A program made the translations under genes and the position numbers. 64,000 nt of DNA from Caldisericota bacterium (GTDB lineage Bacteria; Caldisericota; JANLFM01), in assembly GCA_024655865.1 (NCBI GenBank), contig JANLFM010000001.1, positions 48,938-112,937 of the forward strand, read 5' to 3'. This document shows, in pieces, positions 1 to 9,871 of this stretch (its first letter is position 1; each line of letters begins with the position of its first letter). The notes beneath the pieces were generated by a model. That model saw only the letters and a program-made list of their open reading frames with translations. It had not been told where the DNA came from and did no database searches.

Positions 1-1
1 G

Positions 2-232
2 AATCAGGAAAGCGACTCCCTACAATCCGGAGGAACTTCCAAGATTAACATTAATACCGCTTCCGCCAAGGAGTTGGAGAGCCTTCCTGGAATTGGACCT
101 GTTCTTGCTCAGAGAATTGTGGATTATCGCGCGCAAAAGGGAGGCTTTAAAAGCATAGAGGAAATTAAGGAAGTCTCGGGGATCGGGGATAAAAGGTTTG
201 AGGCAATCAAGGACTTAATTACCGTGAAGTGA
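2..232 (+). CDS. comEA: ComEA C-terminal part (helix-hairpin-helix DNA-binding protein), cut by window edge
   Basis: The open frame enters from the left edge and ends with TGA at 230-232, giving 76 residues. They contain a tandem helix-hairpin-helix unit with the typical ComEA wording (NTASAKELESLPGIG, then SGIGDKRFEAIK). Family role: membrane-anchored receptor that binds incoming double-stranded DNA during natural transformation and hands it to ComEC. The N-terminal membrane anchor and linker lie outside the window. The stop overlaps the GTG start of comEC by four bases, which implies translational coupling and supports the assignment. A HhH domain of some other protein is possible but unlikely with comEC next door. 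Confidence 0.9.
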   Translation, partial: NQESDSLQSGGTSKININTASAKELESLPGIGPVLAQRIVDYRAQKGGFKSIEEIKEVSGIGDKRFEAIKDLITVK

Positions 233-2505
233 AGAACGCGCTCACGGGAAGACCCCTATTTCTCTGGGTATTCCTTTTTATAATCGGGGAGGTTTTAGGA
301 TTTTACCTTGGCCTCCCCTTTTTTGCGCTCTTCCTGTTTCTCTTTTCCCTTACTGCACTTTTTTTCCTGATCCCCAAATTGCACCTCCCCTGGCTGTTCC
401 TGCTTCTATCTCTGGCTTTACCTTTAGGCTATTACCTTTCATTTTCCGCAAGCCACCCTCAAAGTGGGGAGCCTTCCCTAGATTTGGCCTGGGGGGTTGT
501 TGATAGCGATCCAAAAATCCAGAATGGAAGAGCTAACTTTTTCCTCAGGGTCTTCCTAATTGAAAAGGAAGGGGAGAAGAAAGAGGAAAATTACCGCTTT
601 TACGTTATTTCCCTCGAGGAGCAGCCTCCAGAGAGGGGCGATCTGTTAAAGGTCAGCGGACGAATAAAGGCTCCAAAAGAGGAAATTTCGGAATATTTGA
701 GGAAGGAAAGGTGTTTCTGGATCCTCAGATCCTCCCAAATAGAAAAGCTGGGTACCACACTCACTCCTTTAGGAGAGTTCTTTCGAAATCTCAAGCTGAG
801 AATTGAGAAGGAAATAGACTCCCTGGTTCCTTATCCCGAGAACGAATTTCTGACCGGAGTGCTAATCGGTAGGGCTGCCAACCTTGAGGAAAGCGCTACT
901 CTTCCCTTCAAAGAGACCGGAACATCTCACATCCTGGCGGCTTCCGGTACCAATGTAGCGTTGCTTGTGGCTTTTTTCCTGATCACCGGGCGCTTGCTGA
1001 GTTTAAGAAGGAGAACCGCCCTAATAATCTCCATTCCCTTCGTCCTCATTTACGCCACCCTGTGCGGTTGGCTACCTTCGATCACCAGAGCAACGGTCGT
1101 TGTCCTTGTGGGAATCTTGAGCATGCTTATAAGAAGGGAAAAAGATTTTCCCACCACTCTGGCCTTTGCTGCACTGGTGATTCTCCTTTTTGACCCCCTG
1201 GCCTTGTTTTTCCTTGATTTCCAGCTCTCGTTTCTGGCGACCGCCTGCCTTGCAGCTTTTGTCCCGGAAATGCAGAACTGGATTCCGGGGAGAGCTCCGA
1301 AAGCCTTGAAGGATTCCCTTTTTGCGGCCATATCCAGCCAGGTCGGAGTTGCTCCCTTAATCGCTTCCCAGTTTCACAACCTGCCTCTGATCGCTCCCCT
1401 GGCGAACATGATCATCCTCCCCATAATTTCCGTCCTGCTTCCCGCTGGTCTCCTTTCAGTATCCTTTTCCCTCTTTCTCCCTGAAGTTGGCAGGCCGCTA
1501 ATCTGGCTGGTGGGTCAGGGAGCTATTTTGGCCTACAATATAACCAAAGGCCTGGGCGCTGTGCCCCTGGCAAACCTTATCGTCCCCAGTGCACCCTCAT
1601 GGCTTCAGTGGATCTACTGGGGAGCGCTCTTTCTCTCTCTGGGCATTGCCCTCCTCGGGTTTAAGGAGAAAACCAGAGCTCTGGCCACAAGGTTAATGGC
1701 CCTCGTCTTTCTGATATTCGTAGTTTGGGTTTCCATTTTCCCGGTTCTCTTCCCGGTTCAGTTTTTCGAGGCTCACTTCATAGATGTGGGACAAGGTGAT
1801 TCCATACTCCTCCGGACTCCGGACAGGATCAATCTCCTCTGGGACGCAGGAGGGAACTCGAAAAGCCTCAGGTACCTCCAGAACCTGGGAGTCAACTCCT
1901 TAGACCTAGTTTTCATCAGCCATTCCCACAGTGACCACCTAAACGGCTTTTTCTCCATCCTGGATAATATCCCGGTAAAAATGGTACTCCTGAACCAGGA
2001 GGATGACGGGCAAGGCCTGGAGAAGTTAAAGGAGGAGTTGAGGAAAAGAGGAATCCCCTATGCCGAAGTGAAGGAAGGCTACTTCATTAAAACTGACCTA
2101 GCCCAGATGAGAATTCTGGCTCCTCCTGAGGAAGCAGAGGATTGGAAAATCAACGATCGCTCCCTGGTTGGAAAATTCTCTTTCGGAGAGACAGACGTTC
2201 TCCTTGCAGGTGATATTGAAAATAAGGGCAGGGATCATTTAAAGGAGGAAGGAGGGATCGATGCTGAAATCCTGAAGGTTCCCCATCACGGAAGCGCTAC
2301 TTCTTTAGACAAGGAGTTTCTGGAGATGGTTTCTCCGCTTGTGGCAGTGATATCCGTGGGCAAGGATAATCCTTACGGACACCCCTCCCAGGTCACCTTA
2401 GAACTCCTCAAAGAGGTGGGGCTCTGGACTTTAGAGACTTCCAGGGTCGGTTCCGTAGTTGTTCAAAGTGACGGTAAATTCATTACAATAGAAAAGGCGA
2501 AATGA
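229..2505 (+). CDS. comEC: ComEC/Rec2 DNA-uptake channel with C-terminal metallo-beta-lactamase domain
   Basis: 758 residues. Family role: forms the inner-membrane channel that imports single-stranded DNA during transformation. N-terminal hydrophobic helices are followed by a soluble OB-like segment (about 80-180), the polytopic competence domain (about 190-500) and a C-terminal metallo-beta-lactamase-like domain. The metal-binding motif SHSHSDHLNG is at about 564-573, and GHPSQ comes near the end. This is the full three-part architecture, so the protein looks intact. GTG start, overlapping the comEA stop. The last four bases overlap holA (ATGA), so comEA-comEC-holA is one operon, as in Bacillota. 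Confidence 0.95.
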   Translation: MKNALTGRPLFLWVFLFIIGEVLGFYLGLPFFALFLFLFSLTALFFLIPKLHLPWLFLLLSLALPLGYYLSFSASHPQSGEPSLDLAWGVVDSDPKIQNGRANFFLRVFLIEKEGEKKEENYRFYVISLEEQPPERGDLLKVSGRIKAPKEEISEYLRKERCFWILRSSQIEKLGTTLTPLGEFFRNLKLRIEKEIDSLVPYPENEFLTGVLIGRAANLEESATLPFKETGTSHILAASGTNVALLVAFFLITGRLLSLRRRTALIISIPFVLIYATLCGWLPSITRATVVVLVGILSMLIRREKDFPTTLAFAALVILLFDPLALFFLDFQLSFLATACLAAFVPEMQNWIPGRAPKALKDSLFAAISSQVGVAPLIASQFHNLPLIAPLANMIILPIISVLLPAGLLSVSFSLFLPEVGRPLIWLVGQGAILAYNITKGLGAVPLANLIVPSAPSWLQWIYWGALFLSLGIALLGFKEKTRALATRLMALVFLIFVVWVSIFPVLFPVQFFEAHFIDVGQGDSILLRTPDRINLLWDAGGNSKSLRYLQNLGVNSLDLVFISHSHSDHLNGFFSILDNIPVKMVLLNQEDDGQGLEKLKEELRKRGIPYAEVKEGYFIKTDLAQMRILAPPEEAEDWKINDRSLVGKFSFGETDVLLAGDIENKGRDHLKEEGGIDAEILKVPHHGSATSLDKEFLEMVSPLVAVISVGKDNPYGHPSQVTLELLKEVGLWTLETSRVGSVVVQSDGKFITIEKAK

Positions 2506-3485
2506 AAGAAATTGACTATCTTGAAGCAATTAAGCTGGCTGAAGAAGGGAAGTGGTTCCCGGTTTACATCTTGCTGGGGAATTCCCTTTACCTTAAAGAC
2601 CGCTTCCTGAAGGCCCTCTCAGATAATTTCCTAGCCTCGGAAGGGGATTTGGAAATCAGGGAAGCGGGAGAGAACGATTTAGAAACGCTACTCGAGAACC
2701 AAGAAAATGCCTGCTTGTTCTCCCTGCGCAGGGTGCTTTATCTAAAGAACGTGCATGAGCTCAAGCCAGGGTCAAGAAAAGAGTTGTACAAAAGGATTCG
2801 CTCCTTAAAGGATCAAATTTTAATCCTGGAACAGGAAGGAAGCCCGGAAGAGCTCTCTGATGTGGACTTTCCTGAGGGAGTGCTGGTCAAAGACCCCATT
2901 CTCGGGGAAAAACAACTGAGGAACTGGATTATTGGGTCTTTAGGAAGAAAGGGGAAAAGGATTTCCCCTGAGGCTGTGGAGTTCTTGCTAACTCATACTG
3001 ATGGTACCCTGGATACCCTGGTCTCTGAGATTGAGAAGATTTCCCTTTATGAGGAAGGGGAAGTGATCTCCAAAGAGACCGTGGAGAAAATAATTACGCC
3101 CTCCATCGAGGGCACGGCATTCGAGCTCGTGGAGGCTGTGCTCACAGGGAAAAAGGGGAAGGCAATCTCGCTTCTAAATCAGATCTTCTATTTGGGCAAG
3201 GAAGCGCCTGGTCGTTTAATATTTCTACTTTTCCGCCAGTTCCGGTTGCTCTGGCAACTCGCCAATCTGGGAGAAATTAAAAGGCCAGACTACTTCAAAT
3301 TAGCTCAGAAGCTGGGTGATCACCCTTTGGCGGTAAAAAAAGCTCTGGAGTGCCTGAACCGCTACACCAGGGAAAGAGCACAGGAAGCTTTGGAAGCTCT
3401 GGTGGGGATTGACAAAAAAATAAAACAGGGCGGAGAGGATCCACACCTGCTTTTGGAAAAGTTTATTGTGGAATTCTCTTCCTGA
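2502..3485 (+). CDS. holA: DNA polymerase III delta subunit
   Basis: 327 residues, the usual size for HolA, the clamp-loader subunit that opens the beta sliding clamp. The start has the family pattern WFPVYILLGNSLYLKDRF near residues 17-34. The middle has the RISPEAVEFLLTHTDGTLDTLVSEIEK region, where HolA proteins pair an AAA+-like lid with helices. The C-terminus has the collar-domain helices (RLIFLLFRQFRLLWQL). There is no Walker A motif, as expected for delta. The ATG lies inside the comEC stop (ATGA). It converges on rpsT with only 16 bases between the stops. Confidence 0.93.
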   Translation: MKEIDYLEAIKLAEEGKWFPVYILLGNSLYLKDRFLKALSDNFLASEGDLEIREAGENDLETLLENQENACLFSLRRVLYLKNVHELKPGSRKELYKRIRSLKDQILILEQEGSPEELSDVDFPEGVLVKDPILGEKQLRNWIIGSLGRKGKRISPEAVEFLLTHTDGTLDTLVSEIEKISLYEEGEVISKETVEKIITPSIEGTAFELVEAVLTGKKGKAISLLNQIFYLGKEAPGRLIFLLFRQFRLLWQLANLGEIKRPDYFKLAQKLGDHPLAVKKALECLNRYTRERAQEALEALVGIDKKIKQGGEDPHLLLEKFIVEFSS

Positions 3486-3501
3486 AAGTTCGACCTTTCG
3501 A

Positions 3502-3753
3502 CTAAGCGACTTTCTTCATCAAGCGGGACTTCTTGCGCGCCGCAGCATTCTTGTGCAGGACGCCCTTCGTGACCATCTTATCGATAATGCGGCAGGCGTC
3601 ACGCACGAGTTCTGCGGAATTCTCCTCTTTAAGAATAACGGCTCTCTGGGCTTTTTTCACCGTGGTTTTAAGTTTGCTTTCCAAAGAGCGGTTGCGTTCC
3701 GTCCTTTTTTTGGTCAGTCTCTCTCTTTTAATGGCTGACTTCGATCTCGGCAA
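3502..3753 (-). CDS. rpsT: 30S ribosomal protein S20
   Basis: 83 residues, very basic, with the S20 pattern PRSKSAIKRERLTKKRTERN at the N-terminus and KNAAARKKSRLMKKV at the C-terminus. S20 is a primary 16S rRNA-binding protein of the small subunit. The start is TTG, with a good Shine-Dalgarno AGAAGGAGAT upstream on the minus strand. The gene lies between holA (convergent) and lepA (divergent), the usual Bacillota arrangement. It probably has its own promoter in the 172-base gap. Confidence 0.96.
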   Translation of the reverse strand: MPRSKSAIKRERLTKKRTERNRSLESKLKTTVKKAQRAVILKEENSAELVRDACRIIDKMVTKGVLHKNAAARKKSRLMKKVA

Positions 3754-3797
3754 AGCTATCTCCTTCTTCTAATTATTCTATCTAACTCCAGGTCTCT

Positions 3798-3827
3798 ATA
3801 TTGTCCAGATTCTTGAAAGAATGTCAA
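3798..3827 (-). promoter_or_regulatory. Putative rpsT promoter
   Basis: On the minus strand a perfect TTGACA (positions 3827 down to 3822) is followed after 17-18 bases by ACAATAT, a weak -10 match. It lies about 45 bases upstream of the rpsT TTG start. The -35 is perfect but the -10 is poor, so this is only a plausible sigma-70 promoter. Confidence 0.45.
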
Positions 3828-3852
3828 TAGCAGTTCCCCGCATCAGACCAGC

Positions 3853-3870
3853 CCTTTGAAGGATCAAAGG
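3853..3870. repeat. Short inverted repeat between rpsT and lepA
   Basis: CCTTTGA and TCAAAGG form a perfect 7-base inverted repeat around AGGA, between the two divergent promoters. There is no T-run, so it is not a terminator. It could be an operator or could be chance. Confidence 0.3.
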
Positions 3871-3891
3871 CCATTACGCTTTGTAGGCGTT

Positions 3892-3919
3892 TTGCAGATA
3901 GAATCGCTCATAATATACT
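3892..3919 (+). promoter_or_regulatory. lepA: Putative lepA promoter
   Basis: TTGCAG, a 16-base spacer and TATACT (5 of 6 matches to the -10 consensus) end only seven bases before the lepA ATG at 3926. A transcript would start at or next to the ATG, and no Shine-Dalgarno is present, so the message may be leaderless. Confidence 0.5.
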
Positions 3920-3925
3920 TAGCTC

Positions 3926-5725
3926 ATGCAGGATAAAATTCGAAATTTTTGCATAATCGCACACATTGACCATGGGAAGTCCACCCTGGCGGATCGTTTG
4001 CTGGAAGCCACGGGGGTCAAGCTCCGGATCCAGATGGAGCAGGTTCTGGACCAGATGGATCTGGAGCGAGAGAAAGGGATTACCATAAAAGCCCACCCAG
4101 TGAGGCTGGAATATCGTGCTAAAGATGGCCAAACCTACATTTTGAACTTAATTGACACACCAGGGCATGTGGACTTCACTTACGAGGTTTCCCGAGCCCT
4201 GGCTGCTTGCGAAGGAGCCTTGCTCGTCGTTGATGGCACCCAAGGTGTGGAGGCTCAGACCCTTGCTAACGCCTACTTGGCAATGGATTTAAATCTGGAT
4301 TTAATTCCTATAATCAACAAAATTGATTTACCCAATGCCGATCCTGAGAAAACCAAAAGAGAAATCGAAGAAACTCTGCTCCTCGACACGAGCGATGCCA
4401 TCCTGACTTCAGCCAAAGAGGGAGTGGGAACCGAGGAGGTCCTCGAGGCTATCGTTAAGCGGATCAGACCCCCCAGAGGCGACCCAGAGGCTCCCCTTCG
4501 AGCTTTGATCTTCGATTCCCATTACGATCCCTATAAAGGGGTTATCGCTTATGTGCGCATTGTGGATGGCAAAGTAAGAGTGGGAGACAAAATCATGATG
4601 ATGGGCATTGATCAGGCCTTCGAGGTTATGGAGCTGGGGTACTTCAAATTAGGTATGGTCCCCAAGGAGGAGCTGCAAACAGGAGAAGTAGGATACCTTG
4701 CAGCCAACATCAAGAGTCTTTCTGAAACTAAAGTGGGTGACACCATCACTTCCGCTTTGAATCCAGCTTTTTCCCCTCTGCCCGGCTTTCGCCACCTGAA
4801 GCCTATGGTCTTCTGCGGTCTTTATCCCACAAGAAACGAGGATTTCCCGGCATTGAGAGAAGCGTTGCAAAAGCTTTCTTTAAACGACGCTTCCATCGTT
4901 TACGAGCCAGAATCCTCCCCTGCCCTGGGTTTTGGTTTCCGCTGCGGATTTTTAGGGCTTTTGCATATGGAAATAGTCCAGGAGAGGCTGGAGAGAGAAT
5001 ACGAACAGGAGCTCGTGGCTACCGCGCCTTCTGTGGTTTATAGGGTCTTCTTGCGCGACGGCTCAAGTTTGGAAATAGATAACCCCGCAAAATTCCCCAG
5101 CCCGGAACATGTGGATCATATCGAGGAGCCCTTCGTTCGGGCGATCATCATGGTGCCCCAGGAATTCGTAGGGCCAATGATGGAGCTGGCCCAAAACAAG
5201 CGTGGAATTTTTAAGAACATGGAGTACATGGAGGGCGGCAGGGTAATTTTAACCTATGAACTTCCTCTGGCAGAGATCCTTCTGGACTTTTACGACCAGC
5301 TCAAGAGCCGCTCTCGAGGGTATGCCTCTTTCGATTACGAATTCCTGGAGTACCGAAAAACAGACCTCGTGAAGCTGGATATTATGGTGAACGGGAAACA
5401 GGTGGACGCTCTCTGCTATATCCTTCCCCAGGAGAAGGCTTATGAACACGCTCGCAAGATCGTTAGCCGCCTGCGCAAAACTATACCCAGACAGCTCTTT
5501 GAGGTTGTCATCCAGGGTGCCATTGGAAGCAGGGTAATCGCACGCGAGACCATAAAGCCTTTACGAAAGAACGTCCTGGCCAAGTGTTATGGAGGAGATG
5601 TCACCAGAAAAATGAAGCTCCTGGAGAAACAGAAGGAAGGCAAGAAAAGGATGAAGCGGGTAGGAAACGTGGAAATTCCCCAGGAAGCTTTTTTCAGTAT
5701 GCTCAAAATTGATACGGAGGAATGA
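3926..5725 (+). CDS. lepA: Elongation factor 4 (LepA GTPase)
   Basis: 599 residues, standard for EF4, a ribosome-associated translational GTPase involved in back-translocation or 30S maturation. G1 is AHIDHGKST (12-20), G3 is DTPGHVDF (77-84) and G4 is NKID (131-134). Then come the EF-G-like domains and the LepA-specific C-terminal domain ([20 protein letters not shown]). The ATG follows a possible promoter with no clear ribosome-binding site. The stop overlaps hemW by four bases, so lepA-hemW-hrcA-rsmE-mtaB and the HIT gene probably form one long transcript. Confidence 0.98.
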   Translation: MQDKIRNFCIIAHIDHGKSTLADRLLEATGVKLRIQMEQVLDQMDLEREKGITIKAHPVRLEYRAKDGQTYILNLIDTPGHVDFTYEVSRALAACEGALLVVDGTQGVEAQTLANAYLAMDLNLDLIPIINKIDLPNADPEKTKREIEETLLLDTSDAILTSAKEGVGTEEVLEAIVKRIRPPRGDPEAPLRALIFDSHYDPYKGVIAYVRIVDGKVRVGDKIMMMGIDQAFEVMELGYFKLGMVPKEELQTGEVGYLAANIKSLSETKVGDTITSALNPAFSPLPGFRHLKPMVFCGLYPTRNEDFPALREALQKLSLNDASIVYEPESSPALGFGFRCGFLGLLHMEIVQERLEREYEQELVATAPSVVYRVFLRDGSSLEIDNPAKFPSPEHVDHIEEPFVRAIIMVPQEFVGPMMELAQNKRGIFKNMEYMEGGRVILTYELPLAEILLDFYDQLKSRSRGYASFDYEFLEYRKTDLVKLDIMVNGKQVDALCYILPQEKAYEHARKIVSRLRKTIPRQLFEVVIQGAIGSRVIARETIKPLRKNVLAKCYGGDVTRKMKLLEKQKEGKKRMKRVGNVEIPQEAFFSMLKIDTEE

Positions 5726-6849
5726 GACCTCTCTCCGTTTACGTGCACATCCCATTTTGCCTGAGAAAGTGCGCTTATTGTGATTTCCCCTCTTTTACGG
5801 CTCCAGAGACCCTGGTCGAGGAATACCTCAAGGCACTGAAGATAGAAATTGAGATTTATCGCCCCTTTCTCTCGGAGAGGAAGATCGAAACTGTCTATTT
5901 CGGCGGAGGAACTCCCTCCTTGCTTAAGCCGGAAAAACTTCTTTCCCTTCTTGATCTGATCCTTTCTGGAAAGCCAGGGGATGATCTTGAAGTTACCCTG
6001 GAAGCCAACCCGGGAACTGTAAATTTAAGAGAACTGAAAGCGCTTAAAGAAGGTGGGTTTAACAGGATCTCAATCGGGGCGCAGTCCTTTCAGGATTCTG
6101 AGCTCGCTTTGCTTGGGAGAATCCACAACAGCGCTCAGGCGCGTGAGGCCTTTGAGGCGGCCCGAAAATCAGGGTTTGAAAATATCAACCTTGATCTGAT
6201 CTTCGGGCTTCCTGGCCAGAGCCTTGGAGATTTTCTCTATAGCTTGAATCAGGCAGTATCCCTGGCTCCTGAGCATCTTTCCCTTTACTGCCTCTCCATT
6301 GAAAAGGGAACCCCGCTTTTTTTAAAGGTGAAGTCTGGTGAGCTCCATTCCCTCGGGGACGACCTGGTTGCCTCCATGTACCACAGCGCCTGCCGGATTC
6401 TTGCCGGAAACCGTTATGAGCATTATGAGATTTCCAACTTCGCCCAACCCGGGTATCGCTCCCGCCACAATATGGTTTACTGGACTTACGGAGATTATCT
6501 CGGCTTCGGTCTGAAAGCGGTTTCCTTTCACGACGGTATTCGCAGGGGCAACCTGGGCAAAGTTGATCAATATATCGCCAGCCTTAAAGAGGGAAAGGCT
6601 CCGATTGCCTATCGAACGGGTAAAAGAGGCGTTGCTGCCCTGCGGGAGGAAGCAATCCTGCGTCTGAGAACCTCTGATGGCTTCCTGGAAGAGGAACTGA
6701 GACAAAAGTACCCCCGGGCTTTCCCCGCATTTCAAAAGAAACTTTTGGCTTTAAAAGAGAGCGGACTGTTAGAGGAAAGCAAGGGCAGGTGGCGCATAAG
6801 GGAGAGGTACTTCTTTGTCTCGTTAGAGATTATGGCACGATTGATGTAA
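5722..6849 (+). CDS. hemW: Radical SAM heme chaperone HemW (HemN-like)
   Basis: 375 residues. Radical SAM cluster motif CLRKCAYC (C13, C17, C20) near the N-terminus, then [10 protein letters not shown] and NPGT motifs. After the third cysteine comes D-F rather than the extra CxC cysteine of true HemN, which points to HemW, a heme-trafficking protein, rather than coproporphyrinogen dehydrogenase. The C-terminal HemN_C winged-helix domain is present. ATG overlaps the lepA stop. HemW next to lepA and hrcA is conserved in Bacillota. Confidence 0.93.
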   Translation: MRPLSVYVHIPFCLRKCAYCDFPSFTAPETLVEEYLKALKIEIEIYRPFLSERKIETVYFGGGTPSLLKPEKLLSLLDLILSGKPGDDLEVTLEANPGTVNLRELKALKEGGFNRISIGAQSFQDSELALLGRIHNSAQAREAFEAARKSGFENINLDLIFGLPGQSLGDFLYSLNQAVSLAPEHLSLYCLSIEKGTPLFLKVKSGELHSLGDDLVASMYHSACRILAGNRYEHYEISNFAQPGYRSRHNMVYWTYGDYLGFGLKAVSFHDGIRRGNLGKVDQYIASLKEGKAPIAYRTGKRGVAALREEAILRLRTSDGFLEEELRQKYPRAFPAFQKKLLALKESGLLEESKGRWRIRERYFFVSLEIMARLM

Positions 6850-6875
6850 AATATATTAAAAGTGTATTTCTGGAA

Positions 6876-7919
6876 ATGCAAAGGGCATATCTAACCGAAA
6901 GAAGGAAAGCAATCTTAAAGGCTGTGGTTGAGGATTACATCCTCCACGGGCAGCCAGTTGGTTCTAAAACGCTGGTTGGGCTGCACGGATTGCATTATAG
7001 CCCTGCCACCATTAGAGCAGAAATGGCTGCTCTGGAGGATATGGGTTACCTTACCCACCCTCATACCTCCGCAGGCCGCGTGCCCACGGAGATTGGCTAT
7101 CGTTATTATGTAGACCACCTGCTGACCATTCCTCCGGTCTCCAATCAGGAAATGGAGAACCTTTCCCAGGCCATTTCCTCGAGGGGAGAGGATTTGCGAC
7201 AACTCCTGGTGGAGGTGTGTCGCTTGATCTCTACCATTACCACATATGCCTCTATTGCCCTGACCCCTCATTTCCAGCAATTGATCCTGAAGAGACTGCA
7301 CTTTGTGCCCATTTCTTCCAGAGCCTCCCTGGTAATTATCGTAACCAGTGCCAAAATTATTCAGAGTTCCCTGGCGGAGGTTTCGGAGGAGATAACGGAG
7401 GAACAATTGGAGGAGCTCTCCCGCATCCTGAGCAGGCATATTGACGGCAAAACCCCTTGGGAAGCGCTACAAATAATCCAGGTGCTAAGGGAGGGTTCCC
7501 TGAGGCAGTTTGCTTTCCTTTTGGGACAGATTCACTCTTTCATCCATGAAGTCTTCCTCTTCGAACAAAGGGAGAGGTTAATTGTGGAAGGGGAGGAAAA
7601 CGTCCTCCTTTCTCCCGAACTTCAGGACCTGAATAAGCTGCGCATGCTGATCTCCACCCTCGATCGGCGCTTCCTGCTCCAGGAATTCCTGGAGAGGCGG
7701 CTTACCAGCAAGAATCTTCAGGTAATCATAGGGGGAGAAAACGAATTCTTCGAGATGAGGGACCTTTCCCTTTTAGCGATGCCCTTTGAGACTTCGAGCT
7801 ACAACTGGGGAGCTCTGGGGTTGGTGGGACCTATGAGGATGGATTATGGCAAAGCCATTCGCACCCTATCCTGCGTCACAAGCATTTTAGAAAGAAACCT
7901 CCAGAGGGAGGGTATCTGA
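6876..7919 (+). CDS. hrcA: Heat-inducible transcription repressor HrcA
   Basis: 347 residues from the ATG at 6876. I chose this start because HrcA proteins begin close to LTERRKAILKAVVEDYI; the longer open frame runs back into hemW. The N-terminal winged helix contains SPATIRAEMAALEDMGYL and HTSAGRVPTEIGYR (about 40-75), followed by a GAF-like dimerisation domain. HrcA binds CIRCE operators and represses groE and dnaK operons. It is 26 bases after hemW. Unusually, grpE, dnaK and dnaJ do not follow; rsmE starts immediately at the stop. I see no CIRCE element in the window, so its targets must be elsewhere. Confidence 0.95.
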   Translation: MQRAYLTERRKAILKAVVEDYILHGQPVGSKTLVGLHGLHYSPATIRAEMAALEDMGYLTHPHTSAGRVPTEIGYRYYVDHLLTIPPVSNQEMENLSQAISSRGEDLRQLLVEVCRLISTITTYASIALTPHFQQLILKRLHFVPISSRASLVIIVTSAKIIQSSLAEVSEEITEEQLEELSRILSRHIDGKTPWEALQIIQVLREGSLRQFAFLLGQIHSFIHEVFLFEQRERLIVEGEENVLLSPELQDLNKLRMLISTLDRRFLLQEFLERRLTSKNLQVIIGGENEFFEMRDLSLLAMPFETSSYNWGALGLVGPMRMDYGKAIRTLSCVTSILERNLQREGI

Positions 7920-8648
7920 TTGCCCAACTCTTTCTGGCTCCCTCCTGAATGTCAGGAGGGGGAATTTGTGGTCTTTCCTCCTGAAGAAAGGCATCATATC
8001 CTCAATGTATTACGCATGCGCCCTGGCGACAGAATTGACGTTCTCTGTTTGAATCACCGGCTGGTAGTGGAGCTTCAAGCTGGGGAAATCTTAAAGGGGA
8101 AAGTAATTTCCTCCTCAGAAATCCCTCCTCCTCCGCTGGTGCTGGATCTAGCGCAATCAATTCCCAAGGGGAGGAAAATTGAGGACGCGATCAGGCTCTG
8201 CTCTCAAATAGGACTGCGAAGGATAATCCCCTTTTTCTCGCTCCGTTCAGTACCCAAGCTGGACCCGGCCAGAACGCAGGAAAAATTGGAAAGATGGCGC
8301 AGGATTGCCATCCAGGAATCTGGAGTTTCAGGACTGCCGCCATTGGAAGTGGAGGTTCCCTCTTCACTAAGGGAAGTGCTTGCGCTCAGACCCAAATACC
8401 AGCTGGGGTTGTTTTTCTGGGAGAACGGAGAGAAAAAACTGAAGGAAGTAGTCCAGGAGCAAAGTACTCCTGAAAACGTACTTTTGATCGTAGGTCCTGA
8501 AGGTGGTTTTTCTCCTGAGGAAGCGGAGATGGCTTCTCGCTCCGGTTTTCAAGTTGTATCCCTTGGTGAGAGGATATTTCGCACTGAAATTGCAGGAGCA
8601 ATTGCTTCCATTTTTCTCTTCTCTCACTGGGGAGGCTTAGGAGAATGA
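7920..8648 (+). CDS. rsmE: 16S rRNA m3U1498 methyltransferase RsmE
   Basis: 242 residues, TTG start directly after the hrcA TGA, with AGAGGGAGGG as ribosome-binding site. Family features: N-terminal PUA-like domain (HHILNVLRMRPGD), then a SPOUT fold with QSIPKGRKIEDAIRLCSQIG, the cofactor loop VGPEGGFSPEEAE and the C-terminal RTEIAGAIA knot. The enzyme methylates U1498 in the decoding region of 16S rRNA with S-adenosylmethionine. Overlaps mtaB by four bases. Confidence 0.95.
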   Translation: MPNSFWLPPECQEGEFVVFPPEERHHILNVLRMRPGDRIDVLCLNHRLVVELQAGEILKGKVISSSEIPPPPLVLDLAQSIPKGRKIEDAIRLCSQIGLRRIIPFFSLRSVPKLDPARTQEKLERWRRIAIQESGVSGLPPLEVEVPSSLREVLALRPKYQLGLFFWENGEKKLKEVVQEQSTPENVLLIVGPEGGFSPEEAEMASRSGFQVVSLGERIFRTEIAGAIASIFLFSHWGGLGE

Positions 8649-9871
8649 AGGTTTCTTTAATCACCCTGGGCTGTAAGGTTTCGCAATACGATAGCGCCCA
8701 ACTGGAAAGAATGATTTTGGGAAGAGGAGGCGAGGTAGTCCCGCCTTCCCCTCACAGTGAGGCTTTCTTAATCTGCGGCTGTGCCGTTACGGATAAGGCT
8801 GTAAAGGAGGCGAAGCAGGTTTCCAGACGCTTGAGGCGCCTCAACCCCCGCGCTCCAGTAATTCTTTACGGCTGTATCGGGGAGCTGGCGCACAGGTCTG
8901 GCGAAGAAAACGCCTTTCCGCCCCGGGACAAAGAGGGAGTGCTTCTGAAATTAGGCTTAAAGGGTAAGGCAGAAGATGCTCTTCCCTCCTGGCACCGAAC
9001 CAGGGGGGTGGTGAAAGTACAGGACGGTTGCGATCGCTTTTGCTCCTTCTGCATTGTCCCCCACCTCCGAGGAAAGCCCCAAAGCAGAAAATTGGAAGAG
9101 GTAATAAAGGAAGTAGAGGAGCTCTCTCGTGCTGGTTTCAAAGAGGTGGTGCTCACGGGCGTCCACCTTTCAAGTTACGGCAAAGACCTGCACGAGTCCC
9201 TGGACATTTTCAGTTTGCTTGAAGCTCTGGAGAAAATTCCCGGGATCGAGCGCATAAGGCTCAGCTCCATGGAGCCAGTGGATTTGGACAGGGAGAAAAT
9301 AATTCAGTTAGGGAGGATATCTAAACTTTGTCCCCATTTTCACCTTCCCCTTCAAAGTGGCTCCGATAGGATTTTAAAGTCCATGAATAGAGGATATACT
9401 TTGTATCATTATCTAAGCCTGGTGGACGCTTGTAGGTCGACCTGGCCGGATCCTGCTATTACCACAGACATCATGGTGGGATTTCCCGGAGAAACGGAGG
9501 AGGACTTTCAGTTGACCCTTAAGGCTTTAGAAACGGTAGGGTTTGCCAGGATCCATGCTTTTCGCTACTCGCCAAGGCCTTTTACTTTAGCGGAAAATTT
9601 CCCTGATCAAGTCGAGGACAAGGTCAAGAAGGAACGTATGGTGCGGTTGCGCCTTCTGGCATCAAAGCTTTCCTTAGCTTACCAGGAGAAGTTTCTCGGA
9701 AAAGTGCTTCCAGTGCTTCTTGAGGAGTTGTCTTCGCCGAATGAGGGCGAAGGTTACACTCCCAACTACATCAGGGTTAAAGTGCAGAGCGAAGAGCCCC
9801 TGGCTTGCAATACTATTGTCCCTGTGAGAATATATTCAATTACGGATATTTGCCTTGGCGAGACAATATGA
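8645..9871 (+). CDS. mtaB: tRNA t6A37 methylthiotransferase MtaB
   Basis: 408 residues. N-terminal UPF0004 domain carrying three cluster cysteines (C10, C46, C77), then the radical SAM motif C129-x3-C133-x2-C136 and a C-terminal TRAM-like segment. This is the MiaB/MtaB two-cluster architecture. The start GCKVSQYDS is MtaB-type. The enzyme converts t6A to ms2t6A at position 37 of tRNAs reading ANN codons. Slightly short for the family, mainly in the TRAM end. Ends in ATGA overlap with the HIT gene. Confidence 0.93.
   Translation: MKVSLITLGCKVSQYDSAQLERMILGRGGEVVPPSPHSEAFLICGCAVTDKAVKEAKQVSRRLRRLNPRAPVILYGCIGELAHRSGEENAFPPRDKEGVLLKLGLKGKAEDALPSWHRTRGVVKVQDGCDRFCSFCIVPHLRGKPQSRKLEEVIKEVEELSRAGFKEVVLTGVHLSSYGKDLHESLDIFSLLEALEKIPGIERIRLSSMEPVDLDREKIIQLGRISKLCPHFHLPLQSGSDRILKSMNRGYTLYHYLSLVDACRSTWPDPAITTDIMVGFPGETEEDFQLTLKALETVGFARIHAFRYSPRPFTLAENFPDQVEDKVKKERMVRLRLLASKLSLAYQEKFLGKVLPVLLEELSSPNEGEGYTPNYIRVKVQSEEPLACNTIVPVRIYSITDICLGETI

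Noticed and set aside
6789-6875. Longer N-terminus for HrcA beginning inside hemW
   Set aside because: The extra 29 residues do not resemble HrcA and only arise because the frame is open through the hemW 3' end; the family starts at MQRAYLTERR.
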